From NCBI GenBank assembly GCA_003282985.1, contig QBYE01000001.1, forward strand, positions 1 to 64,000: a stretch of DNA of 64,000 nucleotides. Reading direction: 5' to 3'. Within the stretch, counting starts at the first letter, position 1. Every line of letters starts with the position of its first letter. Shown piece by piece: positions 8,556-19,968 of the stretch. Position numbers and translations under genes: made by a program. The DNA is from Pelagibacteraceae bacterium AG-325-E08 (GTDB taxonomy: Bacteria; Pseudomonadota; Alphaproteobacteria; Pelagibacterales; Pelagibacteraceae). The notes beneath the pieces were generated by a model. That model did no database searches. It was not told the origin of the DNA and saw nothing but the letters and a program-made list of their open reading frames with translations.

Positions 8556-8954
8556 ATGTCATACGCAGTAATACAAACAGGTGGTAAGCAGTATAAGGTA
8601 AAATCTGGGGAGATTCTTAAGATTGAAAAACTACCAGATTCTAAATCTGATACTAAAATAGAATTTAATGAAATTTTAGCTTACGGAGATAATAAGATAA
8701 TTGAGATTGGATCTCCAATTGTTCAGGGTGCAAAAGTTGAAGCTAATTTGATTAAAAATAGTAAAAATAGAACTGTTTTAATTTTTAAGAAAAGAAGAAG
8801 ACAAAACTCAAGAAGAAAAAATGGACATAGACAGGAGTATTCTATGATAAGAATCAATAAGATTTTTTCAAAAGATGGAAAAGTATTGTCTGAAGCAGAA
8901 AAAATTTCTAAGCCTTCAAAAAAAGAAGAGGCTAAAAAGGAAACAAGTAAGTAA
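8556..8954 (+). CDS. rplU: 50S ribosomal protein L21
   Basis: Large-subunit ribosomal protein. The core matches L21: MSYAVIQTGGKQYKV at the N-terminus and KKRRRQNSRRKNGHRQ near residue 90. The core ends near residue 115; a lysine- and glutamate-rich tail (KPSKKEEAKKETSK) extends the protein to 132 residues compared with 103 in E. coli. It is followed 13 bases on by rpmA, the standard order. Confidence 0.97.
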   Translation: MSYAVIQTGGKQYKVKSGEILKIEKLPDSKSDTKIEFNEILAYGDNKIIEIGSPIVQGAKVEANLIKNSKNRTVLIFKKRRRQNSRRKNGHRQEYSMIRINKIFSKDGKVLSEAEKISKPSKKEEAKKETSK

Positions 8955-8967
8955 TTAGGAATAAATT

Positions 8968-9222
8968 ATGGCAACAAAAAAAGCAGGTGGATCTTCTAGA
9001 AACGGACGAGATAGTGCCGGTCGTAGATTAGGTGTAAAAAAATATGGTGGTGAAACAGTTATACCTGGAAATATAATTGTAAGACAAAGAGGAACCAAAA
9101 TATTCCCTGGAGAAAATGTAGGAATGGGCAAAGATCACTCAATTTTTTCAGTAATAAAAGGTAAAGTAGTTTTTAAAAAAACTAAATCAGATAGAACTTT
9201 TGTTTCAGTAAAACCCAATTAA
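8968..9222 (+). CDS. rpmA: 50S ribosomal protein L27
   Basis: Large-subunit protein whose N-terminus reaches the peptidyl-transferase centre. It begins [16 protein letters not shown] and contains [16 protein letters not shown], both diagnostic. At 84 residues it has normal length. No N-terminal extension of the kind cleaved in Firmicutes is present. It sits between rplU and obgE, as in most bacteria. Confidence 0.97.
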   Translation: MATKKAGGSSRNGRDSAGRRLGVKKYGGETVIPGNIIVRQRGTKIFPGENVGMGKDHSIFSVIKGKVVFKKTKSDRTFVSVKPN

Positions 9223-9250
9223 TAGTACAACTTTAAACTAGCGTTGTATT

Positions 9251-10234
9251 ATGAAATTCTTAGATCAAGTAAAAATTTATGTTAAAGCCGGTAACGGTGG
9301 AGATGGCTCCCCAAGTTTTAGAAGAGAGAAATTTATTGAATACGGTGGACCAGATGGAGGTGACGGAGGAGGCGGTGGTTCAGTAATACTAAAATCTGAA
9401 CAGAACCTTAATACTTTAATAGATTATAGATACCAGCAGCATCATAAAGCAAAAAGAGGAGAAAACGGGTCAGGGCAAAATCGTACAGGAAAAGGTGGAG
9501 AAGATTTAATATTAAAAGTTCCCTTAGGCACACAAGTTTTTGAGGAGGATAACAAAACTTTAATTTATGATTTCACAAAAATTGGTGAAGAGTTCATAGC
9601 TGCATCTGGTGGCAGAGGTGGTCTAGGGAATACAAGATTTAAAAGTTCAACAAATAGAGCACCAAGAAAATATACAAAAGGAACTCTTGGTGAAGAATTT
9701 ACAATATGGCTTCAATTGAAAACAATTGCTGACATTGGTATTATCGGTTTACCAAATGCTGGAAAATCAAGTTTATTAGCAGCGATAACAAACGCTAATC
9801 CTAAAATTGCTAATTATCAGTTCACTACTTTAAATCCAAACCTAGGTGTAGCAAGTTATGATGATAAAGAAATTACTATAGCCGATATTCCTGGTTTAGT
9901 AGAAGGAGCACATAAAGGAACAGGACTTGGAATACAATTTTTGAAACATATAGAAAGGTGTAAATCTCTTTTGCATATGATTGATGTAACCAATGATGAT
10001 TTAAAAAAAAGTTATAAACAGATCAAAAATGAGTTAAAAAAATATAGTGCTAAACTTTCAAAAAAAAAGGAGCTAGTGGTTTTGAATAAGGTTGATTTAA
10101 TTGATAATAATGAAGTGAAAAAGATAATTAAAGAATTCTCAAAAAATATAAAATCTGAAGTTATTACATTATCAACATTAGAAAAAAAGTCTGTTTCTCA
10201 AATTAAAGCTAAACTAATATCTTATGCATCTTAA
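9251..10234 (+). CDS. obgE: GTPase Obg/CgtA
   Basis: Essential GTPase in late 50S assembly. The glycine-rich Obg domain fills residues 1-158 (GNGGDGSPSFRREKF, GGPDGGDGGGGG). The G domain follows with the P-loop GLPNAGKSS near residue 165, switch II DIPGLVEGAH and the NKVDLID base-recognition motif. The protein is 327 residues and lacks the variable C-terminal domain of E. coli ObgE. It overlaps proB by 11 bases. Confidence 0.95.
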   Translation: MKFLDQVKIYVKAGNGGDGSPSFRREKFIEYGGPDGGDGGGGGSVILKSEQNLNTLIDYRYQQHHKAKRGENGSGQNRTGKGGEDLILKVPLGTQVFEEDNKTLIYDFTKIGEEFIAASGGRGGLGNTRFKSSTNRAPRKYTKGTLGEEFTIWLQLKTIADIGIIGLPNAGKSSLLAAITNANPKIANYQFTTLNPNLGVASYDDKEITIADIPGLVEGAHKGTGLGIQFLKHIERCKSLLHMIDVTNDDLKKSYKQIKNELKKYSAKLSKKKELVVLNKVDLIDNNEVKKIIKEFSKNIKSEVITLSTLEKKSVSQIKAKLISYAS

Positions 10235-11330
10235 AAATTCAAAAATAATTGTTATTAAAATTGGTTCAGCTTTATTAGTTGACTCAAATAAAAAGATTAG
10301 AAATAAATGGTTTTCTAATTTTGCAAAAGATATTAAGAAATTAAAATCAAAAAATAAAAAAATAATCATAGTTAGTTCAGGTGCAATAGCTTTAGGTTGC
10401 AAAAAAATGAAATTTAATAAATCACGACTTAAACTTGATAAGAGTCAAGCAATAGCTTCTATTGGTCAAATAGAACTGATGAATTTGTTCACAAAAACAT
10501 TCTCTAAATATAAATTAAATATTTCACAAATTTTATTAACTTTAGACGACACAGAAGAAAGGAGAAGATCTATAAATGCAAAAAGAACTTTTGAAAATTT
10601 ATTTCAACTTGATTATATACCAATAGTAAATGAAAACGATACTATTGCTACTTCAGAAATAAAGTATGGAGATAACGATAGATTAGCATCTAGAGTAGCG
10701 CAAATAACTAATGCTGATACTTTAATTTTACTATCTGATGTTGATGGACTTTTTACAAAAAATCCAAAAATATTTAAAGATGCCAAATTGATTAAAAAAG
10801 TTGATAATTTAAGTAAAGATATAGGAAATATTAATATCAAAGGTATGACAGAATTAGGTAGTGGTGGTATGAACACAAAAATTGAAGCAGCTAAAATTTG
10901 TAATTTGGCAGGCTGTAATATGATTATAGCAAATGGTCTTTATTTAAATCCAATAAGTCGAATTGAAAAAAAAAATAATTGTACATGGTTTGTTTCAAAA
11001 ATATCAAAATTACATGCTAGAAAAAAATGGATTATTAGTTCTGTTTCACCAAAAGGGGAATTAATAATTGATGAAGGTGCAAAAAAAGCACTTATTAATG
11101 GAAAAAGTTTACTGGCAGCTGGTATTAGAAAAGTTTCAGGAAAATTTAAAAAAGGGGATCATATTAAAATTATAGATTCTAAAAAAAGAGATTTTGCTCG
11201 AGGATTAAGTTCTTTTTCATCTGAAGAAATTGAAAAAATCAAAGGTTATCACTCAAATGAAATACAAAAAATTCTTGGGTATGTTTCAAAATCTGAAGTT
11301 GTTCACAAAGATGACATGGTAGAAATTTAA
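10224..11330 (+). CDS. proB: Glutamate 5-kinase
   Basis: First enzyme of proline synthesis; it phosphorylates glutamate. It has an amino acid kinase domain (KIGSALLVD at residues 11-19, SSGAIALGCKKM, NENDTIAT, LLSDVDGLFTKNP) and a C-terminal PUA domain from about residue 275, giving the full 368 residues. Its start lies inside obgE and its stop shares one base with the proA start, so the three are translationally coupled. Feedback inhibition by proline is known in the family. Confidence 0.93.
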   Translation: MHLKNSKIIVIKIGSALLVDSNKKIRNKWFSNFAKDIKKLKSKNKKIIIVSSGAIALGCKKMKFNKSRLKLDKSQAIASIGQIELMNLFTKTFSKYKLNISQILLTLDDTEERRRSINAKRTFENLFQLDYIPIVNENDTIATSEIKYGDNDRLASRVAQITNADTLILLSDVDGLFTKNPKIFKDAKLIKKVDNLSKDIGNINIKGMTELGSGGMNTKIEAAKICNLAGCNMIIANGLYLNPISRIEKKNNCTWFVSKISKLHARKKWIISSVSPKGELIIDEGAKKALINGKSLLAAGIRKVSGKFKKGDHIKIIDSKKRDFARGLSSFSSEEIEKIKGYHSNEIQKILGYVSKSEVVHKDDMVEI

Positions 11331-12580
11331 TGAAAAATTTATTGATTAATATTGGTAAAAAATCAAAAAAAGCTTTTTCAAATCAAATAAATTCCAAGAA
11401 AAAGGACAAGATTTTAAAAGATTATTACCGATTAATTGAAAAAAATAAAAAGTTAATTTTAAATGAGAATAAAAAAGATATTAAGAATGCGTTAAAAAAA
11501 AAAGTTAAAGATAATTTAATAAAAAGACTGATATTAAATGATAAAAAAATATCAGATATCGTTAATTCAATCAAAAAAATAATAAAATTAAAGGATCCAA
11601 CAAATATTGTACTAGAAAAATGGAAGAGACCAAATGGTTTAAATATCTCTAAAGTATCAATTCCAATAGGAGTTATTGGAATAATTTATGAAAGCAGGCC
11701 AAATGTTACATCTGATGTCGCTTCATTATGTTTAAAATCAGGTAATCCAGTAATTTTAAAAGGTGGCTCAGAGGCATTTTATTCAAATCTTATACTTTCA
11801 AAACTCTTTAGAAAGTCTTTAAAAAAAAATAAAGTTGATGAGAATTTTATTCAATTTATTGACATAAAGAAAAGAACTGTAGTCGATTATCTTTTAACTA
11901 AAATGAGTAGGTTCATTGATGTGATTATTCCAAGAGGAGGAAAAGGTTTAGTTAAAAAAGTTCAAGATTTATCAACAGTTCCAACTATTGGTCATTTAGA
12001 GGGTATCTGTCATTCTTATGTAGATAAAGACGCAAATCCTAAAATAGCTCGAAATGTTGTTTACAATGCAAAGTTAAGAAATACTGCAATTTGTGGCGCA
12101 ACAGAAACAATATTATTACATAAACAAATCATAAAAAAAATCGGTAATTCAATTTTAAAAAGTTTAGAGGAGAGTGGATGTAAAATTATTGGAGACAGTA
12201 AAATAATGAAATCATATAAAGGTAACGTTAAAAAAGCTTCTAATAAAGATTGGTCTAAAGAATATTTATCCTCAGTTGTTTCAGTAAAATCAGTAAATAA
12301 TTTAAATGAAGCAATAGCCCATATTAATAAATATGGAACTATGCATACTGATTCTATCATCACAGATAATAAAAAATCTGCAAAAAAATTTTTAAAGGAA
12401 ACAAAAAGTTCCATTGCAATGCATAATACATCTACTCAATTTGCAGACGGAGGTGAATTTGGTTTTGGTGGAGAAGTTGGAATTTCAACAAATACTCTTC
12501 CACCGCGTGGACCAGTTGGCTTAAATCAACTTGTTTCCTACAAGTATCAAATAACTAGTAAAGGAAAAATAAGGAAATAA
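11330..12580 (+). CDS. proA: Gamma-glutamyl phosphate reductase
   Basis: NADPH-dependent reductase of the aldehyde dehydrogenase superfamily; it converts glutamyl-5-phosphate to the semialdehyde. It carries GVIGIIYESRPNVTSD near residue 110, the catalytic Cys in NTAICGATE near 250, and the terminal GGEFGFGGEVGIST and RGPVGL motifs. At 416 residues it has the normal length. It partners with ProB in the next step and may channel the unstable phosphate. Confidence 0.95.
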   Translation: MKNLLINIGKKSKKAFSNQINSKKKDKILKDYYRLIEKNKKLILNENKKDIKNALKKKVKDNLIKRLILNDKKISDIVNSIKKIIKLKDPTNIVLEKWKRPNGLNISKVSIPIGVIGIIYESRPNVTSDVASLCLKSGNPVILKGGSEAFYSNLILSKLFRKSLKKNKVDENFIQFIDIKKRTVVDYLLTKMSRFIDVIIPRGGKGLVKKVQDLSTVPTIGHLEGICHSYVDKDANPKIARNVVYNAKLRNTAICGATETILLHKQIIKKIGNSILKSLEESGCKIIGDSKIMKSYKGNVKKASNKDWSKEYLSSVVSVKSVNNLNEAIAHINKYGTMHTDSIITDNKKSAKKFLKETKSSIAMHNTSTQFADGGEFGFGGEVGISTNTLPPRGPVGLNQLVSYKYQITSKGKIRK

Positions 12581-12581
12581 T

Positions 12582-13103
12582 TTGAGCTTAAAAAAAAATA
12601 AAATTGGTATTCTTGGTGGAACTTTTGATCCCGCTCATAAAGGTCATTTAACAATATCTAAAGAAGCAGTAAAAAGATTTATGTTAAAAGAGGTAATTTG
12701 GGCAATTACAAAAAAAAATCCTTTTAAAAGGAGAAGTAATACAAATTTAACTACAAGAATAAAGAATTGTAAAAAAATTATTGGAAATAAGAAATATATA
12801 AAAGTGGGTTTTTATGAGGATATTATCAAATCAAATAGAACAATTAATTTGATTAACTTTTTTTATAAAAAGAAAAAAAGTGAGATTTATTTTTTGATGG
12901 GTGCAGACAATTTAGTAAATTTTCATAAATGGCATAAGTGGAAAACTATTTCACAAAAATGTAATATTATTGTCTTTGATCGTCATGGCTATAAAAAAAA
13001 ATCATTAAATTCAACTACATACAGAAGGCTTAATAAGAAAAATTTGAAATTTATAGAATTTAATAAGGTCAATATTTCTTCTTCTCAATTGAGAAAAATT
13101 TGA
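12582..13103 (+). CDS. nadD: Nicotinate-nucleotide adenylyltransferase
   Basis: Transfers AMP to nicotinate mononucleotide in NAD synthesis. It has GGTFDPAHKGH (residues 11-21, the nucleotidyl-transferase HxGH motif), FLMGADNLVNFHKWHKW near residue 105 and SSSQLRK at the end. The start appears to be TTG at 12582, as no ATG occurs before the GGTFDP motif. At 173 residues it is shorter than the 190-215 usual, ending just after the SSxxLR motif. It lies between proA and rsfS, a common alphaproteobacterial order. Confidence 0.9.
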   Translation: MSLKKNKIGILGGTFDPAHKGHLTISKEAVKRFMLKEVIWAITKKNPFKRRSNTNLTTRIKNCKKIIGNKKYIKVGFYEDIIKSNRTINLINFFYKKKKSEIYFLMGADNLVNFHKWHKWKTISQKCNIIVFDRHGYKKKSLNSTTYRRLNKKNLKFIEFNKVNISSSQLRKI

Positions 13104-13120
13104 TAATCTTAAATTAATCA

Positions 13121-13471
13121 ATGGATAAAATTTCTGATCTAAAACAAATAGTTATCAACACACTAGATATAAATAAAGCACAAGACATAGTAAGCATTGA
13201 TCTAAAAGACAAGAGTTCTATGGCTGATTTTATGATAATTGCCAGTGGGACATCGTCTAGACATATACAATCTTTATCAGAGCAAGTTTTAGAAAAACTA
13301 AAAAATAGTGGAGTAAAAGATTCTAGGATAGAGGGCAAAGATAGCAGTGAATGGAAGTTGGTTGATGGTATTGACTTAATTGTTCATATATTTCACCCAG
13401 AAAAAAGAAAATTTTATGAACTTGAAAAAATGTGGTCTGAATTAATACCTAAAGAGAAATTAATTATATGA
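13121..13471 (+). CDS. rsfS: Ribosomal silencing factor RsfS
   Basis: Iojap/YbeB family protein of 116 residues that binds L14 and blocks subunit joining when nutrients are low. Diagnostic segments are DFMIIASGTSSRHIQSL (residues 32-48) and EWKLVDGIDLIVHIFHPE. It follows nadD, as in many bacteria, and overlaps ctpA by 4 bases. The rlmH gene that often follows rsfS is absent here. Confidence 0.92.
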   Translation: MDKISDLKQIVINTLDINKAQDIVSIDLKDKSSMADFMIIASGTSSRHIQSLSEQVLEKLKNSGVKDSRIEGKDSSEWKLVDGIDLIVHIFHPEKRKFYELEKMWSELIPKEKLII

Positions 13472-14604
13472 TTAACAAAAGTTTAACAGCATTATTATTA
13501 ATTTTCTCATTTTTTGTTTCCAAAGCTTACTCCTCTGAAAATAATATTTATAAAAAAATTGATTTATTTGGAGAGGTCCTTGAAAAAATAAATAAAGAAT
13601 ATGTGGATGAAGTAAATCAATCTGAAAGTATGGATTCTGCAATAAATGGACTTCTTCAGTCATTAGATCCTTATTCGGCTTATATGTCACCAGAAATTTT
13701 TAACGAAATGCAGACTGAAACTAGTGGCGAATTTGGAGGATTGGGTATTGAAGTGGGTATGGAGTCTGGAGTTGTTAAAGTAATTTCTCCTATTGATGAT
13801 ACTCCTGCATCCAAAGCAGGTATTAAGGCAGGAGATTACATTGTCAAAATAAACAATACACAAGTTCAAGGTAAATCTTTAAGTGAAGCAGTAGATTTGA
13901 TGAGAGGTCCAGTTGGTTCTGGAATAGAATTGACCATAAGAAGACGAGGAGAAAAGAAAGCTCTAATTTTCAATGTAATAAGAGAAGTAATTCAAATTAA
14001 ATCTGTCAAAGCAGATCTTTTAGAAAAAAATATTGGATATATTAGATTAACATCATTTAATGAAAATAGTGGTAAACAAATTGAAAGAGAAATAAAAAAA
14101 TTAGAAAAAAATGACTCTGTTAAATCATATATTTTAGATTTAAGAAACAATCCTGGTGGTTTGCTTTCTCAAGCAATAAAAATTTCAGATTTTTTTTTAG
14201 AAAATGGGGAAATAGTATCTACAAAAAGTAGAAAAGCTTCTGAAAATAGAAAATGGTTTGCTAAGAAAGGTGACCTAACAAATGGTAAAAAGTTAATTGT
14301 GTTAATTAATTATGGTTCAGCTTCAGCCTCAGAAATTGTAGCTGGTGCTTTAAAAGATCATAAAAGAGCAATTTTATTAGGGGAAAATAGTTATGGAAAA
14401 GGTTCTGTTCAATCAATAATTCCTCTAAAAAATAGAGGTGCAATAAGATTAACTGTTGCCAAATATTACTTACCTTCTGGGAAATCTATTTCTGAAGTTG
14501 GTGTGTCACCTGATATAGAAATTAGTGAAGAGAATGAGAACTTTAGGATAAAAACTGAAACAGATAATCAATTAGATTACGCTATCAAACTTCTTAACGG
14601 TTAA
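13468..14604 (+). CDS. ctpA: C-terminal processing peptidase (S41)
   Basis: Periplasmic serine protease, 378 residues. A signal peptide covers the first 22 or so residues (hydrophobic core LTALLLIFSFFV, then KAYSSE). A PDZ domain follows (GGLGIEVGMESG to GPVGSGIEL), then the S41 protease domain with the catalytic Ser in NYGSASASEIVAG and the Lys in GENSYGKGSVQ. It ends shortly after the protease fold. Family members trim envelope proteins and murein enzymes; the target here is unknown. It is coupled to rsfS upstream and precedes rppH by one base. Confidence 0.93.
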   Translation: MINKSLTALLLIFSFFVSKAYSSENNIYKKIDLFGEVLEKINKEYVDEVNQSESMDSAINGLLQSLDPYSAYMSPEIFNEMQTETSGEFGGLGIEVGMESGVVKVISPIDDTPASKAGIKAGDYIVKINNTQVQGKSLSEAVDLMRGPVGSGIELTIRRRGEKKALIFNVIREVIQIKSVKADLLEKNIGYIRLTSFNENSGKQIEREIKKLEKNDSVKSYILDLRNNPGGLLSQAIKISDFFLENGEIVSTKSRKASENRKWFAKKGDLTNGKKLIVLINYGSASASEIVAGALKDHKRAILLGENSYGKGSVQSIIPLKNRGAIRLTVAKYYLPSGKSISEVGVSPDIEISEENENFRIKTETDNQLDYAIKLLNG

Positions 14605-14605
14605 A

Positions 14606-15082
14606 ATGAAAGAAAAATTTAGAGCTTTACCACTCAGAAGTGGTGTAGGAATAATTGTCTTAAATAAAGAAAACAAGGTTTTTGTTGCCAAAAGAATTGA
14701 TAATCCAAAAAATTTTTGGCAAATGCCTCAAGGTGGTGTAGATGAAGGAGAAGATTTTTTGACTGCAGCCTACAGAGAATTAGAGGAAGAGACTAGTATC
14801 AAAAAAGTAGAGGTGATTAAAGAAATTGATGGAACAATAACTTACGAACTTCCAGATCATTTGTTGGGTATTATATGGAAAGGTAAATATAAAGGACAAA
14901 AACAAAAATGGTTTGTAATGAGATTTTTAGGAAATGATGAAGAGATTAACATCAAAACTAACAAACCTGAGTTTTTAGAATGGAAGTGGATAGATTTAGA
15001 TAAACTGACTGAGGTAGTAGTCGACTTTAAACTTCATGTCTATAAAGAGCTTAAAGAAAAAATAAAAAAAATAATTAATTAA
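14606..15082 (+). CDS. rppH: RNA pyrophosphohydrolase (Nudix)
   Basis: Removes pyrophosphate from 5' triphosphate RNA and so starts mRNA decay. The Nudix box begins GGVDEGEDFLTAAYRELEEE (near residues 43-62); the usual glycine after the box is serine here. The RSGVGIIVLN opening and KWFVMRFLG segment match RppH. At 158 residues it is the normal length for alphaproteobacteria. Its 3' end overlaps convergent atpC by 8 bases. Confidence 0.88.
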   Translation: MKEKFRALPLRSGVGIIVLNKENKVFVAKRIDNPKNFWQMPQGGVDEGEDFLTAAYRELEEETSIKKVEVIKEIDGTITYELPDHLLGIIWKGKYKGQKQKWFVMRFLGNDEEINIKTNKPEFLEWKWIDLDKLTEVVVDFKLHVYKELKEKIKKIIN

Positions 15083-15466
15083 GGGATTTTAAAACTTCAA
15101 TCTTTTGATCAACTAAATATTTTGTTTGATCATTTGCCTCTGATTTATTGGCTTCTTCTTCTGCTAATTTTAGTAAATCTTGTAGCTTATTTTTTTCGAC
15201 TTCATTCAAATTAAAGATTGAGCTAGTTAAGATAGATAAATTATTATTTTTAAATTCAACTATTCCATCTTCAACATAAAACTTTTCTTCTCCAGATTTT
15301 GAATGGATTGTAATTATTCCTGGTTTTAAGAAAGAAATAATTGAAATGTGATCTTTTAGTATTCCCATTTCACCTTCAAAAGCTGGAACTACAACTTCTG
15401 TTGCATCTTCTTTTGAAAGAAAAGATTTTTCAGGATTGACTACTTCAACTTTAAATTCTTCACTCA

Positions 15467-15467
<1 letters not shown>
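15075..15467 (-). CDS. atpC: ATP synthase F1 epsilon subunit
   Basis: Rotor subunit of F1 that joins gamma to the c-ring and can inhibit ATP hydrolysis. The N-terminal beta-sandwich is recognisable in VVPAFEGEMGILKDHISIISFLKPG and YVEDGIVEFKNNNLSIL. A short C-terminal helical part completes 130 residues. It is last in atpHAGDC and overlaps atpD by one base. Confidence 0.93.
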
Positions 15468-17760
<2,293 letters not shown>

Positions 17761-17766
17761 ATCGTA

Positions 17767-19302
17767 TTAAGATTTAAAAGTTCCTTTTAGTTGAGTAATT
17801 ACTTCAATAAGTATTTTCTCTTTATCATCTTCAAGTTTACCTGAATTTTGAATTCCCTCTATTATTTCGGGTTTCTCTGATTTACATCTCTCAATAATCT
17901 TGCTCTCAAATTCAGCAACATCCTTTAATTCTATATCATCAAGATAACCTTTAACTCCACAAAAAACTGCTACCACTTGTTCTGCTACAGTCAGTGGCGA
18001 ATATTGTTTTTGTTTTAAGAGTTCAGTTAATTTAGAACCTCTGTTTAAAAGTTGTTGAGTAGAGGCGTCTAAATCAGATCCAAATTGAGCAAATGCAGCC
18101 ATCTCTCTATATTGAGCTAATTCTAATTTCATTGATCCAGAAACTTTTTTCATTGCTTTTGTCTGAGCCGATGATCCAACTCTAGATACTGACAAACCAA
18201 CGTTAATTGCTGGCCTGATACCTTGGTTAAATAGTTCAGTTTCTAGGAAAATTTGGCCATCTGTAATTGAAATTACATTGGTAGGAATAAATGCCGATAC
18301 ATCACCACCCTGTGTTTCAATGATTGGAAGTGCTGTTAATGATCCACCGCCATGTTCATCACTTAATTTTGCAGCCCTTTCAAGTAATCTACTGTGTAAG
18401 TAAAACACATCTCCTGGATAAGCTTCACGCCCTGGAGGTCTTCTTAATAGAAGAGACATTTGTCTATATGCAACTGCTTGCTTAGATAAATCATCGTAGA
18501 TAATCAATGCGTGCATTCCATTATCTCTAAAGTATTCACCCATAGCACATCCTGTATATGGTGCTAAAAATTGTAATGGTGCTGAGTCAGATGCTGTGGC
18601 AGCAACAATGGTTGTGTACTCCATTGCACCTGCTTCTTCTAGTGTTTTTTGAATTTGTCTAACTGTTGATCTTTTTTGTCCAACGGCAACATATATACAA
18701 TATAATTTTTGTTTTTCGTCACCAGATTCATTTATTTTTTTTTGATTAATAATTGCATCTACAGCAACTGCCGTTTTTCCAGTTTGTCTATCACCAATAA
18801 TTAATTCCCTTTGACCTCTTCCAATTGGGACCAAACTATCAATCGATTTCAATCCAGTTTGCATTGGTTCACTAACTGATTGTCGAGGAATAATTCCAGG
18901 TGCTTTAACTTCTACTCTAGTTTTTTTAACATTTTTGCTTAATGGTCCTTTGCCATCAATTGGATTACCTAAGCCATCAACTACTCTTCCTAATAATTCT
19001 TTACCAACTGGAGTATCAACAATACTACCTGTTCTTTTTACTACATCACCCTCTTTTATATTTCTATCATCACCAAAAATTACAACACCAACATTTTCAC
19101 TTTCTAAATTAAGAGCCATTCCTTTTGATCCATCTGCAAACTCTACCATTTCTCCAGCTTGTACGTTATCTAGACCATAAATTCTGGCAATACCATCTCC
19201 TACAGACAAAACCTGTCCAACTTCTGTGACTTCAGCTTTATCACCAAAATTTTTTATTTGTTCTTTTAATATCTTTGTAACTTCTGAAGGATTTATTTCC
19301 AT
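17767..19302 (-). CDS. atpA: ATP synthase F1 alpha subunit
   Basis: Non-catalytic nucleotide-binding subunit of F1, 511 residues. It shows [15 protein letters not shown] (P-loop near residue 170), [19 protein letters not shown], and [16 protein letters not shown] near residue 373, which carries the arginine finger. It follows atpH directly with no gap. The order atpH-atpA-atpG-atpD-atpC is standard; the F0 genes (atpB, atpE, atpF) are elsewhere, as is usual in alphaproteobacteria. Confidence 0.98.
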   Translation of the reverse strand: MEINPSEVTKILKEQIKNFGDKAEVTEVGQVLSVGDGIARIYGLDNVQAGEMVEFADGSKGMALNLESENVGVVIFGDDRNIKEGDVVKRTGSIVDTPVGKELLGRVVDGLGNPIDGKGPLSKNVKKTRVEVKAPGIIPRQSVSEPMQTGLKSIDSLVPIGRGQRELIIGDRQTGKTAVAVDAIINQKKINESGDEKQKLYCIYVAVGQKRSTVRQIQKTLEEAGAMEYTTIVAATASDSAPLQFLAPYTGCAMGEYFRDNGMHALIIYDDLSKQAVAYRQMSLLLRRPPGREAYPGDVFYLHSRLLERAAKLSDEHGGGSLTALPIIETQGGDVSAFIPTNVISITDGQIFLETELFNQGIRPAINVGLSVSRVGSSAQTKAMKKVSGSMKLELAQYREMAAFAQFGSDLDASTQQLLNRGSKLTELLKQKQYSPLTVAEQVVAVFCGVKGYLDDIELKDVAEFESKIIERCKSEKPEIIEGIQNSGKLEDDKEKILIEVITQLKGTFKS

Positions 19303-19860
19303 TTATGCCTCTATCATTCTGTTTTCAATTTGTTGTAATTTATTCTTAATCGAGGTGTCAACCATAGTACTTCCAACTTGCACTACTAAACCTCCTATTA
19401 AACTTTCATCATGTTTGTAGTTTAATTTTATTTTTGAGCTAAAATTTTTAGTTAACAACTCCGTAATTTTTGTTATTTCATCACTTGATAAATTTTTTGC
19501 TGATTTTAACTCTGCTTTGAGTTCACCTCTTTTTATTGAACAAGTCTCAATAAAACTTTCAAGAATACTCTCAATAAAAAAGAAGCGTCTTTTTTGAATT
19601 AAAAAATTTAAAAAATTTTTAAATAATGTATCAAATTTATTTTTTTCTACGATTATGTTTATAACTTTTGATAAATCTTCTTGGTTAATAGTTGGATCTT
19701 TAATTAAAATATAAAAATCATTACTTTGATTTATTAAATTAAGCATAGATAAAGATTGATCCTCTATTTGACTTAATAAATTATTTTCCTCTGCAAGTTC
19801 AAAAAGTGCAAGTGAATACCTATTAGCAGAGGTAATTGAAAATCCTGTATTTTTGCTCAA
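19303..19860 (-). CDS. atpH: ATP synthase F1 delta subunit
   Basis: Stator subunit that ties the F1 head to the b-subunits. The 185 residues include SANRYSLALFELAEE near the start and YKHDESLIGGLVVQVGSTMVDTSI near the end, the conserved OSCP/delta signature. The start is TTG at 19860, since the N-terminal ANRYA-like motif begins only about 10 residues in and no ATG fits. It is the first gene of the F1 operon. Confidence 0.92.
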   Translation of the reverse strand: MSKNTGFSITSANRYSLALFELAEENNLLSQIEDQSLSMLNLINQSNDFYILIKDPTINQEDLSKVINIIVEKNKFDTLFKNFLNFLIQKRRFFFIESILESFIETCSIKRGELKAELKSAKNLSSDEITKITELLTKNFSSKIKLNYKHDESLIGGLVVQVGSTMVDTSIKNKLQQIENRMIEA

Positions 19861-19904
19861 TTTGATACCTATGTATTGTTGAGGATTAATTTAAAATCAC
19901 GCTT

Positions 19905-19933
19905 TAATTAACATATGACCATTATGTCTTCAA
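19905..19933 (-). promoter_or_regulatory. Possible promoter of the atp operon
   Basis: On the minus strand TTGAAG (19933-19928) is followed after 17 bases by TAATTA (19910-19905), about 45 bases before the atpH start. The spacing is right and the position is the only sizeable gap upstream of atpH, but both boxes are imperfect in AT-rich DNA. Confidence 0.35.
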
Positions 19934-19968
19934 GTAGCACATTCATTAAAAAGTAACTTTTTAGAGGG

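Noticed and set aside
12061-12414. 117-residue minus-strand reading frame
   Set aside because: It is antisense to conserved parts of proA, with no homology.
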